Notes: generated by a model not told the origin, from the letters alone. Shown: positions 1-17,011, counted from the first letter of the stretch. The stretch is DNA of 64,000 bases from Atherinomorus stipes (GCA_023101725.1 JALJCO010000083.1:42501-106500), one strand, 5' to 3'. Program-made: numbers and translations.

Positions 1-311
1 GACACGTCAGCTGATGTGACGTGCAGAGCGGCAGCTCCACGCAGAGTCCTTCATGCATTCGTGGATGAGGGATTTCACTCGAGCTGCTTTCATGTGAGTA
101 TTGATGAGCTTCCGTCTCCAGCTGGTTTCCACTGCGTGTAAACTTGATGTGCACCTGGATGCTGCTGCAAATAATAATATGATGATTGGCCTGAGTGAGG
201 CAGGAGGAAAACTCCTGCGTAGGTAGGTGAGCCCAATGTCATGCCAACAGAAAAGTATACGTTCGTGTGTTGGGTTGCTTCTCAGTGTCAATCTTACCTC
301 AGAACATGGCC

Positions 312-392
312 ATGATTAAAGAACGATACCAGAACATCCTCCAACGGCAGCTTCTCCCAACCATCCAAGAACAGTTTGGTGACAAACATTGA
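312..392 (+). mobile_element. Tc1-like transposase fragment (family A)
   Basis: One frame reads MIKERYQNILQR, then LLPTIQEQFGD, then stops at 390-392. This resembles the stretch just before the second catalytic Asp in Tc1/mariner (DD34E) transposases. Nothing of the element is recognisable on either side, so this is a short orphan fragment. The family call rests on recognised residue patterns, not on an alignment. The element is inactive. Confidence 0.5.
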
Positions 393-799
393 CTACGTTT
401 ACATGGACAAATAATTCATGTGTCCGATTGAAATCTTTCCCATCAGAGCTTCCATCTGACGTGTTTACATGGATGCTGGATAAAGTGATCCGATCGGTTG
501 TATTTACTTGATGGACAGATATGTTTGTAATGCTTTTGACATGCGCAATAGCTTCTAGTTCATAAAAAGAGAGGTTTCCTCTTTTAAATTTGTAATCTTT
601 AGACTGTCAAAATGCTCAATAATCATGAAAGGCATATGCCACCCCTGGGTGAAATTTAGCACCCAGTCATTCTCTGAATCTGGCAGCACTGACTTTAGCT
701 TAGCTTAGCTTAGCGTAGTTTCCGTTATCTGGCGTATCTACTAGCACCACTTGGCGAAAGTGAACTAATTAACTCGAGATTTTTTTTTTCCAATTACGT

Positions 800-1795
800 T
801 TCAGGACCCGCACACTCTGATCAAGTACAAACAAGAAGCCGATTTCACATCAAAGGACTGACTAGGCAGCATTCAATAGGGGAACTATATGCTGCTGAAG
901 TACAGGCCAATCACAGGCTTGCCACCGGATGAAAGAGACTGGGGGACAAAAATGGCCTGCATGGCAGAGTTCAAGGACCAAAACCACTCCTGAGCAAAAG
1001 GAACATAAAGGCTCGTCTCAGTTTAGCCAGAGAGCATCTTGATGATCCCCAAGACTTTTGGGAAAATACTCTGTGGACTGACGAGACAAAAGTGGAACTT
1101 TTTGGAAGGTGTAGGTCCCATTACATCTGGCGTAAAATTAACACGGTATTTCAGAAAAGGAACATCATAGCAACAGTAAAATATGGTGGTGGTGGTGTGA
1201 TGGTCTGGGGCTGTTTTGCTGCTTCAGGACCTGGAAGACTTGCTGTGGTAAATGGAACCATGAATTCTGCCTTCTACCAAAAATCCTGAAGGAGAACGTC
1301 CGGCCATCTGTTGGTGACCTCAAGCTGAAGCGCACTTGGGTTCTGCAGCAGAACAATGATCCAGAACACACCAGCAAGTCCACCTCTGAATGGCTTAAGA
1401 ACAACAAAATGAAGACTTTGGAGTGGCCTAGTCAAAGTCCCCACCTGAATCTAATAGAGATGCTGTGGCATGACCTTAAAAAGGTGGTTCATGCTGGAAA
1501 ACCCTCCAATGTGGCTGAATTACAACAATTCTGCAAAGATGAGTGGAACAAAATTCCTCCACAGCGCTGTAGAAGACTCACTGCCAGTTATCACAAACGC
1601 TTGATTGCAGTTGTTGCTGCTCAGGGTGGCCCAACCAAGATCCCCCCCCCCCCCCCCCCCCCCCCAAAAAAAAGACAAAAATCTTCAATTAAAAACTACA
1701 TTTTGTATTTACTTGTGTTATCTTTGTCTCACATTTACATTTGTTTGATGATCTGAAACATATAAGTGTGACAAACATGCAAAAAAATACCACTG
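800..1795 (+). mobile_element. Decayed Tc1 transposon with transposase pseudogene (family B)
   Basis: Transposase similarity runs from about 900 to 1655. It includes the HTH-linker end (RLGDKNGLHGR-like, degenerate), the first DDE Asp in LWTDETKVELFG, a GGVMVWGCF block near 1190, and the C-terminal block with the third acidic residue in LIEMLWHDLKK near 1460. A single frameshift near 1280 separates the two halves. The second catalytic position reads QQNNDP near 1350, where the family has an Asp before the Asn, so the DDE triad is broken as well. A C-rich then A-rich simple tract sits at 1642-1674. The end to about 1795 (TTTGTTTGATGATCTGAAAC and following) is typical of this fish Tc1 family's 3' end. 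The copy is dead on three counts: frameshift, lost catalytic Asp and missing 5' terminal repeat. Confidence 0.85.
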
Positions 1796-6465
<4,670 letters not shown>

Positions 6466-7003
6466 TTAAAGGTACAGTATGTAAGAATTACTGACATCTA
6501 ATGGTAAAGATTGGTAATTAAAAGAAATGACTTCATATTCCAAGCACTGTTGTGAATGTACGGTGGCCGTACGTGGCCAAAATTCTCCCAGACAAAAAGA
6601 TGTTTTCATCTGTGAGTGGATCCAGTGGTCTCAGGTGTATTTATGATTGCACAATGAGTAACTACTATTAATGTCTTTTAAGGCGTTACTTATCCCAAAT
6701 AGTCTCTAACTCCCATTAAACAAAGCTGGTACAGCAGTTTGAAAGTTCAGAGGGTTCTCATTTCACTCACATTATTTTGTCCATTCAGGGACACCGGAGT
6801 AAAAATGATGGAACAAATATGGCAGCCTCCATATATGTGCACCCCCAACAAGTAGATATAAATGATTCATTCTAAGAAAATAAACACATAACAGCTATTC
6901 TAATGAAGCAATTGCACTTCAATAGAAACAAAGTTTTGGATTATATACTACATTTTTCAGTCACTGACCCTTGTTTTTTTTTTTTTACACACTTTACCTT
7001 TAA
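6466..7003. mobile_element. TTAA-flanked miniature transposon, copy 1
   Basis: Bounded by TTAA on both sides, with inverted ends TTAAAGGTACAGTATGTAA and (degenerate) TTACACACTTTACCTTTAA. No transposase is encoded. The same element occurs at 17012-17363 and 51892-52379, sharing internal text such as AACAAGTAGATATAAATGA and ACACATAACAGCTATT. The TTAA target site points to the piggyBac or Kolobok superfamilies; the sequence does not decide which. It lies in an RBKS intron. Confidence 0.8.
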
Positions 7004-8010
7004 AAAATGTAAATTCATGTCTTTGGGCTCATTTAAATGTCTTTAATTTATTTTAGGTAATAATGGTCGTCCTGGCGTTAACTCCTCCATCCTTTAGCTG
7101 TCGTCATCTTTTGCTTCCCCTCTGTAAATGTAAAAAATAGGTCATTATTTTTATCAATATTTTCCTGCAACGTGTGCGCAGCCTTCTTCCACAAAAACGG
7201 ATGTGAAATCTGTCGTCTTTTTGACACGAAGTTGCCAGCAAACGGGAGACGACTCCAGACTCAGCGTTTACTCTGGCAGTACCAGACACTTGTTTTAAGC
7301 CGTTTTCACACATGAACACCAGAAAATGTCTGGAAAATGTGTGGAGAATTAAGAGTGGATTTTCTCTACAGTTGCTTATTCACATGTTCACTTCACAGCG
7401 TGAGATTCTCCATGCGAGACATCAGAAATACTTCAGAGTGGGGTCGATTAGAGCGGCGGAGGAGGCGGATGAGTCGTTTTTATGTTGATATCAACACATT
7501 CATTTGAACGTATTCACCGTAATTAAAGCAGCATGCAGGTTGCAGAGAAACGTATGAGGCAGAAATTCTTATCAGCACTTTTACATGTGAGCTCAGTTTT
7601 TCATTTTCTGGGGTTTAAACGACGTCTGCAGGAATTCTCGTGGAAATGTCTCGTTTGCATGAACATCTGGATCCAGACCTTGTTTCTGTATATTTTCCTC
7701 GTCATCAGCCAAATTTTTAGAAATACTCTTACAGGATGAACACATAAGCAACAACTTGAGGAACAAGCTGGTTTAAACTTTACTTAAGCTCTTGACGCCT
7801 GTTGTCACAAATTTGCAACAAACTACTTCTGGCCTTTTATTTGCTACTATTTAATATTATTTATTCATTATTTTATCTGTTAAATCTATTATTATTCAGT
7901 ATTTAATTAATTATATTTTATTTCAGTCTTTCCTTTTGTTTTTTCGTTAATTTTACTGTATTTATTTTGCTTTTATATAAATAAATGTTGGTGTTCAGGA
8001 GTAAAAACAT
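7004..8010. other. RBKS intron, nothing recognised
   Basis: Mixed-composition intronic sequence. The 62-81-codon ORFs here have no recognisable domain and no splice context. Confidence 0.4.
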
Positions 8011-8014
8011 TTGA

Positions 8015-8205
8015 GTGGAGGACAGAAGAAGAACAGGAACACCAAGATCTGTAGAAACTGGAACAAATCCAGCAAAGACCTGGACCAGGACCTGAGAGAT
8101 GCACATGGACCTATAGCTGATCCGTCCTCTGTTGGCCCAAGCCTCATCAGAAATGGTTTCCATGGAAACGTGGCTGTCAAGAAGCTGTTCTCAGGCTGAG
8201 GAATG
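8015..8205 (+). mobile_element. Tc1-like remnant flanking minisatellite 1
   Basis: One frame reads SSKDLDQDLRD, then SSVGPSLIRNGFHGNVAVKK near 8118-8185. This resembles the second HTH domain of a Tc1 transposase (N-G-F-H-G-x-x-A-x-K-K). A homologous segment lies in inverted orientation at 19655-19855, beside the second copy of the same minisatellite. The two were therefore copied as one unit (Tc1 remnant plus minisatellite). Family assignment is from pattern recognition. Confidence 0.65.
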
Positions 8206-8241
8206 TCACATGACACAAGAACTGGACTGAAATCAGAGGAA

Positions 8242-8938
8242 CGGATCCTCCACAGAACCTGGACCTCAGCAGGTCTGATGGAGGGATGGATCCTCCTCAG
8301 AACCTGGACCTCAACAGGTCTGATGGAGGGATGGATCCTCCCCAGAACCTGGACCTCAACAGGTCTGATGGAGGGACGGATCCTCCACAGAACCTGGACC
8401 TCAACAGGTCTGATAGAGGGATGGATCCTCCTCAGAACCTGGACCTCAGCAGGTCTGATGGAGGGATGGATCCTCCTCAGAACCTGGACCTCAACAGGTC
8501 TGATGGAGGGATGGATCCTCCACAGAACCTGGACCTCAACAGGTCTGATGGAGGGATGGGTCCTCCACAGAACCTGGACCTCAACAGGTCTGATAGAGGG
8601 ATGGATCCTCCTCAGAACCTGGACCTCAGCAGGTCTGATGGAGGGATGGATCCTCCCCAGAACCTGGACCTCAACAGGTCTGATGGAGGGATGGATCCTC
8701 CCCAGGAGGACGACCAAGACAAGGAGGGGCCCCACGGGGGGGCCCCCTGGACCTCAGCAGGTCTGATGGAGGGATGGATCCTCCCCAGAACCTGGACCTC
8801 AACAGGTCTGATGGAGGGACCGATCCTCCCCAGAACCTGGACCTCAGCAGGTCTGATGGAGGGACCGATCCTCCACAGATCCTGGACCTCAACAGGTCTG
8901 ATGGAGGGATGGATCCTCCCCAGAACCTGGACCTCAGC
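8242..8938 (+). repeat. 45-bp minisatellite array 1 (about 14 copies)
   Basis: Unit of 45 bp containing GGATCCTCC, CAGAACCTGGACCTCA and AGGTCTGATGGAGGGA. About ten units run from 8242 to 8703. A GC-rich non-repeat insertion with GGGGCCCC follows at about 8704-8747, and then about four more units to 8938. Because 45 is divisible by three and the unit lacks stops in several frames, both strands show long open frames (about 190-250 codons). These are a by-product of the repeat, not genes. Array 2 at 18792-19640 is the same repeat on the opposite strand. Confidence 0.95.
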
Positions 8939-10530
8939 ATTATTGACGCAGGGTGGGATAATTTGGACCGAGAATGAAACAAAAAGAAGAGTTTTGGAAA
9001 GTCCTTCAAGGATCCTGGAGAACCTCTACTTTACATAAGTAATGACAGGAAGCTGTCTGAGAGGGTTCATGGTGGCTCAAGACTAAAACATTCCAGTAAT
9101 TTTCAGGAACAAAGAGAGAAATTCCATCTTCAGATGAATATAAAGTATCGAGCTGGGAATGTGCAGCATGTGACGCTGAGGAGAAAAACAACAAAAACCA
9201 AACAATAGCACGTTTTTATGCATAAACATATTTTCTTGGATATACACCCACAACGTGAACAATTTTACACACACGTTTAAAAAGAAGAAAAGGTGGTCTC
9301 AAATAGCAGGAAAGTGGTAATTCTGCTCACACGGAGGGAGGTAGATTGATTCCCTGCCCTGGTGTGAAGCTGATGACTAACAAAACGGCTCTTTTTCTCT
9401 TTTGGCATCCGACTGCAGCGGGGTGGCTGCGGGCTCTGAAAGCACCGATACACCCGGCGGTTTATTTCTGAAGTGTCCCGGGTTCATGTTCACAGATCAC
9501 AGGAGGGATGGGGGGGTCGTGGTCTATTCAGCACTCGTGGCAGCTGCGTCTTGACCTTCCCGCGCGATACTGTAACCGGCACACTTTCCTCACAGGTAAA
9601 TGCGTGGTGTGTGTGTGTGTGTGTGTGTGGTCTCCACTGTGCTCATGCTTGTGGGTAGGAGGGGTGAAAGGAAGGCTTACTGATGACAAAGTGCAGGCGC
9701 TCTTTGATCCTCAGCCCACATGCTACGCTGAAGTGCTTTACAGCGAGGGGAGTTATCTTTGATGTCCACCTGAGGACCACCGGTGCCAAAACGGAGCGCA
9801 CGCTTTAATAAGAGCGTGATAAGATGTTTTCTTTCATGTGGATGTGTTAAATGCTGCCGGTGCTTTTCACAGAGTCATTTTAAATTAGCAGAAAAATAAA
9901 TAAACAAATTAAGGGGAAAGTCTGCAGAAAAATTCCAGAGAAGACCAGATATTTTCTCGTTTTTAGAAATTCTCACTCCATTTTTAATTCATGCACTGCT
10001 TTCATAGACGTATTTATAACTGATTAAACAGTAAAAATGACTTTCTTATGAGAAAACCCTTTAACTGGATGAAAGTAGAGGGAACTCCAGCGATCTCTGA
10101 CAAACATCAGGTGCAACGTGTGCAGAAATATGGTAAAAATATATTTGCATTTCAGATAACAAAGATGGCAAAACACAGCAGAGAAAAAAGTACTTTGTGC
10201 ATGATCAAAGTAGGGTGGTGATATTTGTGTGGGGTTGTGTTTAAGTGCAGAGACACGCAGAAAAAAATCAGTCAGGCTGGATAAATTTCAAGTCAATGAA
10301 ATATTGGAACACTTTTGATATACAGAGCCTTTGTTTTTTAGCTCTGCAGCTCATAATAGTGTTTGTTTGCACAGAATTTAAGTCATTCTTGCTTCTTAAA
10401 ATGAAAGTTTTTGTCAAACAACACTTTAAAAACAGATTTTTGTTATAGTTTTGATAAATCAATAAAAGCAGAGATCAGAGGCTGATGTGATTTTGTATAA
10501 GTGTTGCAGAAATACACTAAAAAGCAAATA
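8939..10530. other. RBKS intron with a (GT)n microsatellite
   Basis: No gene seen. A (GT)n run of about 23 bp lies at 9607-9629. The rest is unique-looking, with the 9400-9760 part richer in GC. Confidence 0.5.
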
Positions 10531-11082
10531 TATGCACTGCCAAAATTATTCATACCCTACAATTAAAGAAGGAAAAAAATCAGCTGTCAATAAAATAGGT
10601 TGAAATTGACAAAAGTAATAATATATATTAAAATTCTACAAAAATGATGGCATTGATTTTTGTGTAAGAGGATTAGGGCCACTGAAAAAAAATTTAAATT
10701 GTGAAAAAAAGTCAGAATTCTGACTTTTTTTTTCTTTAAAATTATGACTTTATAAAAAATTGAAAAACTTTTTGAAAAAAATTTTTTTTTCAAATGTTAT
10801 GGAAAACAGTTGTAATTCCGACTTTTATCGCAGAATTATGAATTTTTTCTCCACTGTTCATGGGAAAGGTGCTCTAATGCGTCTGGGACAGTTTTGTTTG
10901 TTTGTTTTTAAAATATTTTTTTTAACTACAATTCAAAAGCAATATTTTATATCTCTAAAATATAATTTTGTAAATTTTTATTTATTTTTAGTTTCTTTAG
11001 TTTCTTGTTATTTGAATTACTCGTGTGAATTTAGCCTTTTCTTTAATGTGAAGCTATGAATAATTTTGAGGATGACTGTATA
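10531..11082. mobile_element. Tc1-type miniature element (family C), copy 1
   Basis: Inverted ends CAAAATTATTCATACCCT and ATGAATAATTTTGAGGATGA, with terminal CACTGCC / ACTGTATA. The interior shares text with the copies at 16312-16800, 26176-26627 and 35390-35900 (GTTGAAATTGACAAAAGTAA; AAGGTGCTCTAATG). No transposase is encoded. Ends of the form TACAGT...ACTGTA and a TA target fit a Tc1/mariner derivative. Confidence 0.75.
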
Positions 11083-11879
11083 TGCTGATATGATGTAGAA
11101 GAGCAATAAAACATCAGAAAAAGTGCAGCAAAGGAGGCAACAGTGGTATGACATGTTTTTATTGACATGAATTTGTTTTGTCTAGTCGGTTAGGAGCTGA
11201 TTCTGAGCGTGCATAGCATTAAAAAAAAGCTTTGTGCTGAAAGAGTGCTTTGTGAGGTCGTGATTTCATGCCAGCGTTGCTCTCTGAAGACAGTATCAGT
11301 GAGGAACTTGAAGGCTTTGGCCGTGCAGGAAACAATGATGCGGTTTGTCTTCGTCAGCGACTCCGAGGACTGCGGCTGTGAGTTTACTCAAAGCCGGCCG
11401 AGCATCAGCTGTTGCGTCCTGCTGTGTCACAGTTTAGTCATGCTGCAGCCAGATGAAGTCAGAGGATCCTCTCTTTGAGAACGTGTGGCCTGCAGACCGC
11501 TGACGGTTCCTGCAGATCCCTCTCAGACTGCGTTTCATGAGTCTGACCGCGGTCAGTGTGTAATTAAGAGCTGACTCATGGCAGAGCTGTTAACACTCAG
11601 CAGTGAGCTTCAGCAGAGAAGGAATGGACTAATTACAGATCTGTGGACAGAAACCGTTGTGATGTATTTATCCGAGTTCATTAAGATGATAAAACTTTCT
11701 TTTTTCCTTTTAAATAAAAAGCTGTTTCACTTAAATGCAGTCCGCGGTTCTGGGTTTGCTTTGGGGATTTTCCTTTATGCTGTTTTTTTATTTATCCCAC
11801 ACCAGTTTGGGTTTTTCTCCGTCTTTAATTGTATTTCCGAACCTCTGATTAAAGCTCTGATTTATTCACCCGCTCACAG
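11083..11879. other. RBKS intron before the penultimate exon
   Basis: Unique-looking intronic sequence ending in the acceptor CCCGCTCACAG at 11879. The small ORFs here are not supported as genes. The ORF running to 11949 overlaps the true exon in the wrong frame. Confidence 0.5.
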
Positions 11880-12068
11880 GCAGAGCTGCTCACCGGCTGT
11901 CCGGTCGGGGATGTGGCAGAGGCGCATCGCGCCGCTCAGGAGCTGCTGAGGAGGGGCTGCGGGGCGGTCATCATCACTCTGGGACCCCTGGGGTGTGTGG
12001 TGCTTAAGGCACAGGAGTCGGCCTCAACACATGTTCCAGCTCCAGAGGTCACAGCAGTGGATACAACA
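11880..12068 (+). CDS. RBKS: RBKS coding exon (penultimate)
   Basis: 189 nt, exactly 63 codons, phase 0 at both ends. The acceptor is CGCTCACAG|GCAGAG and the donor ACAACA|GTAAGAAT is strong. It reads AELLTGCPVGDVAEAHRAAQ, continues through GAVIITLGPLGCVVL, and ends in APEVTAVDTT. The ITLGxxG segment is the conserved nucleotide-binding region of PfkB kinases. The terminal VDTT is the first half of the D-T-T-G-A-G-D-x-F signature, completed in the next exon. Two inverted copies of a minisatellite/Tc1 unit lie on either side of this exon, at about 3 and 7 kb. Confidence 0.96.
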
Positions 12069-14039
12069 GTAAGAATAACTTCTTATTCCACCCATCACAG
12101 TCGCACAGAGCTCAGGTTGAGCTACGCTGCTGATTCTGGACATTTGGCAGGAAATTATAATCCTTCAATATTTATGCTAAACAGCCCGACCTCTGAAGAC
12201 CTTTGACCTGAAATCAACACTGATCCAACTGTATTTATGAGACATTTCATCTGCAAGACAATTCAAAGTCTTTCATATAAAACATCAAAAGCATTATCAG
12301 TGGGTGCAGGGGAAGCATTTAAACCTTACGCCTTCCTCAGGACACCAGTTACTACGCAACTTTACACAAAAAGTACAAAATGGATCAAGTACATTTTGTT
12401 TGACATGTCCAAGAGTGTAATCACCTCCAAAGCCACATTACTGTGATTTTTATGTTATAGAAAATATTCAATTTAAAAGGTGTTTAAGTGATTTATGGGG
12501 GAAAAAGAAAAAAATACTGATGTGTAATGATTTTATTGCAGTTTTTGTGTGTGAACACTTTTATCCACGAGGGTCCCGGAGGGAGTTTCTGACACGACAT
12601 AAAAAATACAAATGGAATTAAATCAGTTTTGTTGCTGATCTTTCACATATGCAAGTGTCTAATCACATCTTTATTATTTTTGTTGTTGATATGGACCAAT
12701 GTGCCTGGAATAAAGAAATAATAATAATAATAATAATAATAGTTATTATCATATAAAAAATAATTCAGTTTTAGTGGGGTGTTTTTTGTTTTGTTTTTGT
12801 TTTTTTGTAATGAATGAGGGCAGCAATTCTGACATTTTCCAGAATGTGATTTATTTATTTTTCAGGAATTTTTCCAATTTTTTTTTTTTTAATTCAGGAG
12901 GATTTTTTTCAATTTCTGAAATGGACCAGAAATGGACAAAAAAAAAAAAAAAAACTCCTGATTTTTCTTTTTTTTTTTCCCATGTTCTGGAAAAAAGTCA
13001 GAAATCTGAGATTAAAGTCAGAAATTTATTTTTTGTCAGAATTCAATTTTTTTTTTTCTTCAGCGGCCTTTATCCTCTTCCATACTTCTGCACCTTGCTG
13101 TGATGCTTTTTCACATTTTATGTTAACACTTTGAATTACATTAAATTTGCTTTCTCGTCTGAGAAGATGTCGGTTTTTGCCAGAATGAACAAACAAAATG
13201 GGAAATCTGCGAAAGGGAAACATACAGGTAGACCAAAGAAGGCGTTACAGAGTCAGGACAGAAAAATGACACCAGCATACCATAAAAAACAAGAAAAATA
13301 TGCAACAAAATACATTAAAAACAAGTGAGAGACACAGGAGTCGATGTGTGTCACTGAGCAATATGACAGCAGTTAGAGGAGACAGGATTTCCTTCCAGAA
13401 AACCAAACATAAAGCTGAAAACACGGGTAGAGTCACGGTCTGAGGATGATTAGATGGAAGTGGTACTCAGTGATGAATCATCATGCTGCATCAGACAACG
13501 AGAGGATGCTGAAACTTTGCTTTGGTGGAAGTCCAATAAAACATAAACGACTCCCTGAAAAACAAATTCCCACCATCATGGATGACATCAGGTGAAGGAC
13601 CAGAGGAGATGGCTGTCATTATTGGACTCATTCCACCAATCAGAGGGAGGTTTGGTGATGCTGAGATCCTGCTTCAGGACGATGATGATGATGATGTTTC
13701 TCATCACAGAGACTCAGGAGACGATGAAAGTCCTGCAGATTCCTGCCAAAAGTTCAGCTTTATGCTGGAGACTGAAAAAGATGCTCCATGATGACTCTCC
13801 ATCCTGCAAAGAACAAATACTGATTTCCATCACGGGAGTTCTCACAGCAGAGTAAAGGATTGTTTTTACTGAGATTCCATCTTCTTTCTATTCTTTTATT
13901 TAAATAAAGTAAAAAATAAATAAGTAAAACAATTTAGTTTGTATGTAAATAAAATGACATTGTGTCAAATCTATTAAAAAAAAAAAAAAATTAAAAAGCT
14001 GAATAATTTTCTTCCGAATCATATAATACAACAAAAACT
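12069..14039. other. RBKS intron with simple repeats
   Basis: Contains an (AAT)n microsatellite at about 12716-12741 and several T-rich and A-rich runs between 12780 and 13060. The stretch 13130-13860 has coding-like composition in pieces (basic, then acidic short ORFs). It may be an old transposon remnant, but I could not assign it to a family. No gene is supported. Confidence 0.45.
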
Positions 14040-14663
14040 ACTTCAAAAACTTCTTTTTACAGACTTTAAAACTTCTAAAGGCTAGGGGTGGGAAAAATAT
14101 CGTATATTTATACTCAAATACTGCAATATTTTTAAATGCTGATATCAAATTGACATTCAAAAACGTGGTATGAATCTATTTTACTAACGAAATCTCGCGA
14201 TATTTCATTGTTCTGTTACGAAATCTCACAGGAATTCACAAAAGTGTTGTGATATTTTCATGTGCTGATATCATATTGACACTAAAAACACTGTCAAACT
14301 TTTTACTTATGAAATCCCGCAATATTTCATCGTTCTGTTATAAAATCTCGCAAGAATTTGCTAAATATCCTGAGATTTTGCAACAGAATGATGAAATCTC
14401 ACAAGATTTTGTAAGTCAAATAGACTGATACTGCGTTTTTAAATATAGATTTGATATTGGAATATGAAAAGATTGCGATATATCAGTATATCGATATATT
14501 TACCACCCCTATTTTTCAAAGGGTCAGAAATGGATAACAAAACTGCTATTTTCAATTTTTTTTTCAGCTCTAATATTGATATCGATATTGATTATCAGCC
14601 ACATGAGTTTTAAAATATCGGTATATCAGGTATCGGCCAAAATTCTAATATCGTGGATCCCTA
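14040..14663 (+). mobile_element. hAT-type non-autonomous element (family D), truncated copy
   Basis: Shares the text AGGGGTGGGAAAAA-TATCG, repeated ATATCG motifs and GAAATCTCGCGATATTTCAT-like modules with the intact copy at 30539-31294. It ends with ATCGTGGATCCCTA, a diverged form of that copy's TGCATCCCTA terminus. The left terminus is missing or unrecognisable. A short (GATAA)n run follows at 14665-14684. Confidence 0.75.
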
Positions 14664-16311
14664 ATAAGATAAGATAAGATAAGATTCCAGGGATAAGTAA
14701 AACTGAATAAATAAGGCCAATTAAAATTAATAATAAGGATATGATAATGAATTTCTTGTTGGTAAATTATCTCAGTACCTTTAAAAATTTATTTAATAAA
14801 AATTTCTCCACTGACCAGTTTTCCTTCATTTTCCACAAATAAAACCTAAAAAAGGAAGAAAAAAAATTTTTTTTTTCTTAATCTTTCCAGTTGTTGGATA
14901 AATTGCTTCTTGTAATTTTATATATTAATTTTTTATTCAACAAATCATTGTCCCTAATTAAAAACTAAAATGATTTTTTAAAGAAAATGCAATAACTGTG
15001 TTACTGACTCAATCAACACTTTAAAAAAATGGTTATTTAGTTTAGTTTTTTCATTTTCAAACACCACAAATGCACCAAAGACAAATAACTTTGATTAAAC
15101 TGCAAACAGTCTTTATCATCTTTCAACTGCTGTACCGCCAAATAGTCCTTTTTATATAACTTTCTTTTTTTATTTATTTATTAAAGAAAGAAAAACAGGA
15201 TTTATCATGAAACACCACAGCCCCGGGGCTAAATGCACGAACAATATGTACATTCAAAGAATAACGCTTACGCTTTTTTCCTGGATGCAAACTGATGTTT
15301 TTAAAAGCAGGAAAATGTGTGTTTGCCACACGGATGGAGCAGCTGCAGTCTGACGCCATGAAGTGAAAATAGAGGGAAAATATAAGAGATAATAAAAAGA
15401 GTTTCTGGAGCTTTCTGCTGTTGCATGACTGCGACACTGATTCACTGACACCAGATGATAAATGGCTGATGCATCGCTGCTGTTGCTCATCGGGGAATGT
15501 TTTCATCGTAGCTCTGATGCTGGCGGTCCTGTTATCTGACACTGAAAAAACAACAACAAAAAAAAGGACAACTTTTGCATTTGATGGTTTTCATAACTTT
15601 TTTTCATCATTCATTAGAAAATAAAATGATTTCTCAACGTTTAATTACTTTTTATTGTGCGTGATGAGTTTTAGTTTTTCTTTATTATTGTTATTATGGG
15701 TGATTTTAATTTAAATTGAAAAAAACTGAGATTTATCGAACAGATCTACTCAGACACTTTTTAATATGACTCAAATAATGTGTGTTCATTTCTGTATGTA
15801 GACAGTTTTAAATATTTATCAGCCTGCAGACCTCATTTTTACAAAGTGCTCTGAAGCATGAAGCTTTACTGGAAATTTAAAGCCTCAAAAGGAAATTTTT
15901 CTTGTTAATTATCAGCTTTTTTCTCACGCGCATCTTTAATAATTCTAATTATAAGGTTTGAAAGTAAAAGTGGAATTCAGGAAGAGTTTGTTTTAATTGT
16001 GAAGTCACTATAATTATTATTTAACAAAGGTTTATAAAAGTATACCCGAACAGACACAGCTTTATAAATATGACTAAAAAAAAAAACATGTCTGAACATT
16101 TCTGTCTTTGTGTCAGCAACACATTCACACTTCATTTTAGGAGCGTTTTCTAAAGCGTGACGGTTTTCTTCATCATTGGAACTGAGCAAACTTTTCTTGT
16201 TAAATTATTAACTTTTTGTGAAATAAGCTTTCGAAGTTATAAATATGTGATCTTGAATTCAAAAACAATGGTTCAGATGAATTGATAACTAAAATACTAA
16301 ATGTCCTTTAT
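14664..16311. other. RBKS intron, nothing recognised
   Basis: AT-rich sequence with poly-A/T runs. ORFs up to 122 codons near 15174-15542 have no recognisable domain. Confidence 0.4.
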
Positions 16312-16800
16312 GTACAGTTATGCTTGAAAGTTTACATACCCTCCAATTAAAGACAGACAGAAATCAGCTGCTGGTGAAATAAGTTGAAATTGACAAAAGT
16401 AATAATAAATAAAAAATGTATGAAAATCACAACATTGATTTTGTATTGTGGTTCAACAGTAATATTAAAAACGAACACATAAAAATAAAACAAGTAAAAA
16501 AGCATGATGGGGCTCCTGAACTAAAATGTTATTGAGACAAATACTGCTATCAGTTGTTAAATGTAATGTCCAATCAGACGTCTGCATCTGTTGACAGGTA
16601 CTTTTGTCCTCTGTTCATGAGCATGGTGCTCTAATTTGTCTGGACAGTTTGATTTTTTTTTAAAGAAATATTTCTTATAAACCACAATTAAAAATCAATA
16701 TTTTATTTCTCTAAATTATAATTTTGCAAATTTTTATTTATTATTACTTTTTCAGCTTCTTGTTATTTGGAATAATATTGTGAATTTAGCCTTTTTTAAT
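16312..16800. mobile_element. Tc1-type miniature element (family C), copy 2, 3'-truncated
   Basis: Begins TACAGTTATGCTTGAAAGTT and TTACATACCCTCCAATTAA. It shares TTGAAATTGACAAAAGTAAT and the CATGGTGCTCTAAT segment with copy 1. The end homologous to ATAATTTTGAGGATGACTGT is missing beyond about 16800. Confidence 0.65.
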
Positions 16801-17011
16801 GGTTTAATAGGATGTGTAAACTTACAAGCACAACTTATGTTGTACTCAGTTAAACATCAGCTTGTGAAGTTATTTTATCACGACTTGCTTTTGTTTTCCT
16901 CATTAATTTATTATGCTAATTATAATTTAACAATGATTGAAACTTATCAAATATATCCAAACTAAAAGAACATGTCTGCACATTTCTGTCTGTGCTTGCG
17001 ATTTTTTTTTA

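Noticed and set aside
8203..9038. Long periodic open frames (187-250 codons) as a repeat-protein gene
   Set aside because: They exist in several frames and on both strands, follow the 45-bp unit exactly, have no signal, promoter or splice context, and lie in an RBKS intron.
11578..11949. 123-codon ORF overlapping the RBKS exon
   Set aside because: It reads the RBKS exon in the wrong frame and has no domain; the exon frame is fixed by ribokinase motifs and splice sites.
13592..13855. Acidic ORF with a run of Asp or Met
   Set aside because: The run comes from a (GAT)n microsatellite; I could not link it to a family with confidence, so it is mentioned only as possible old transposon DNA.
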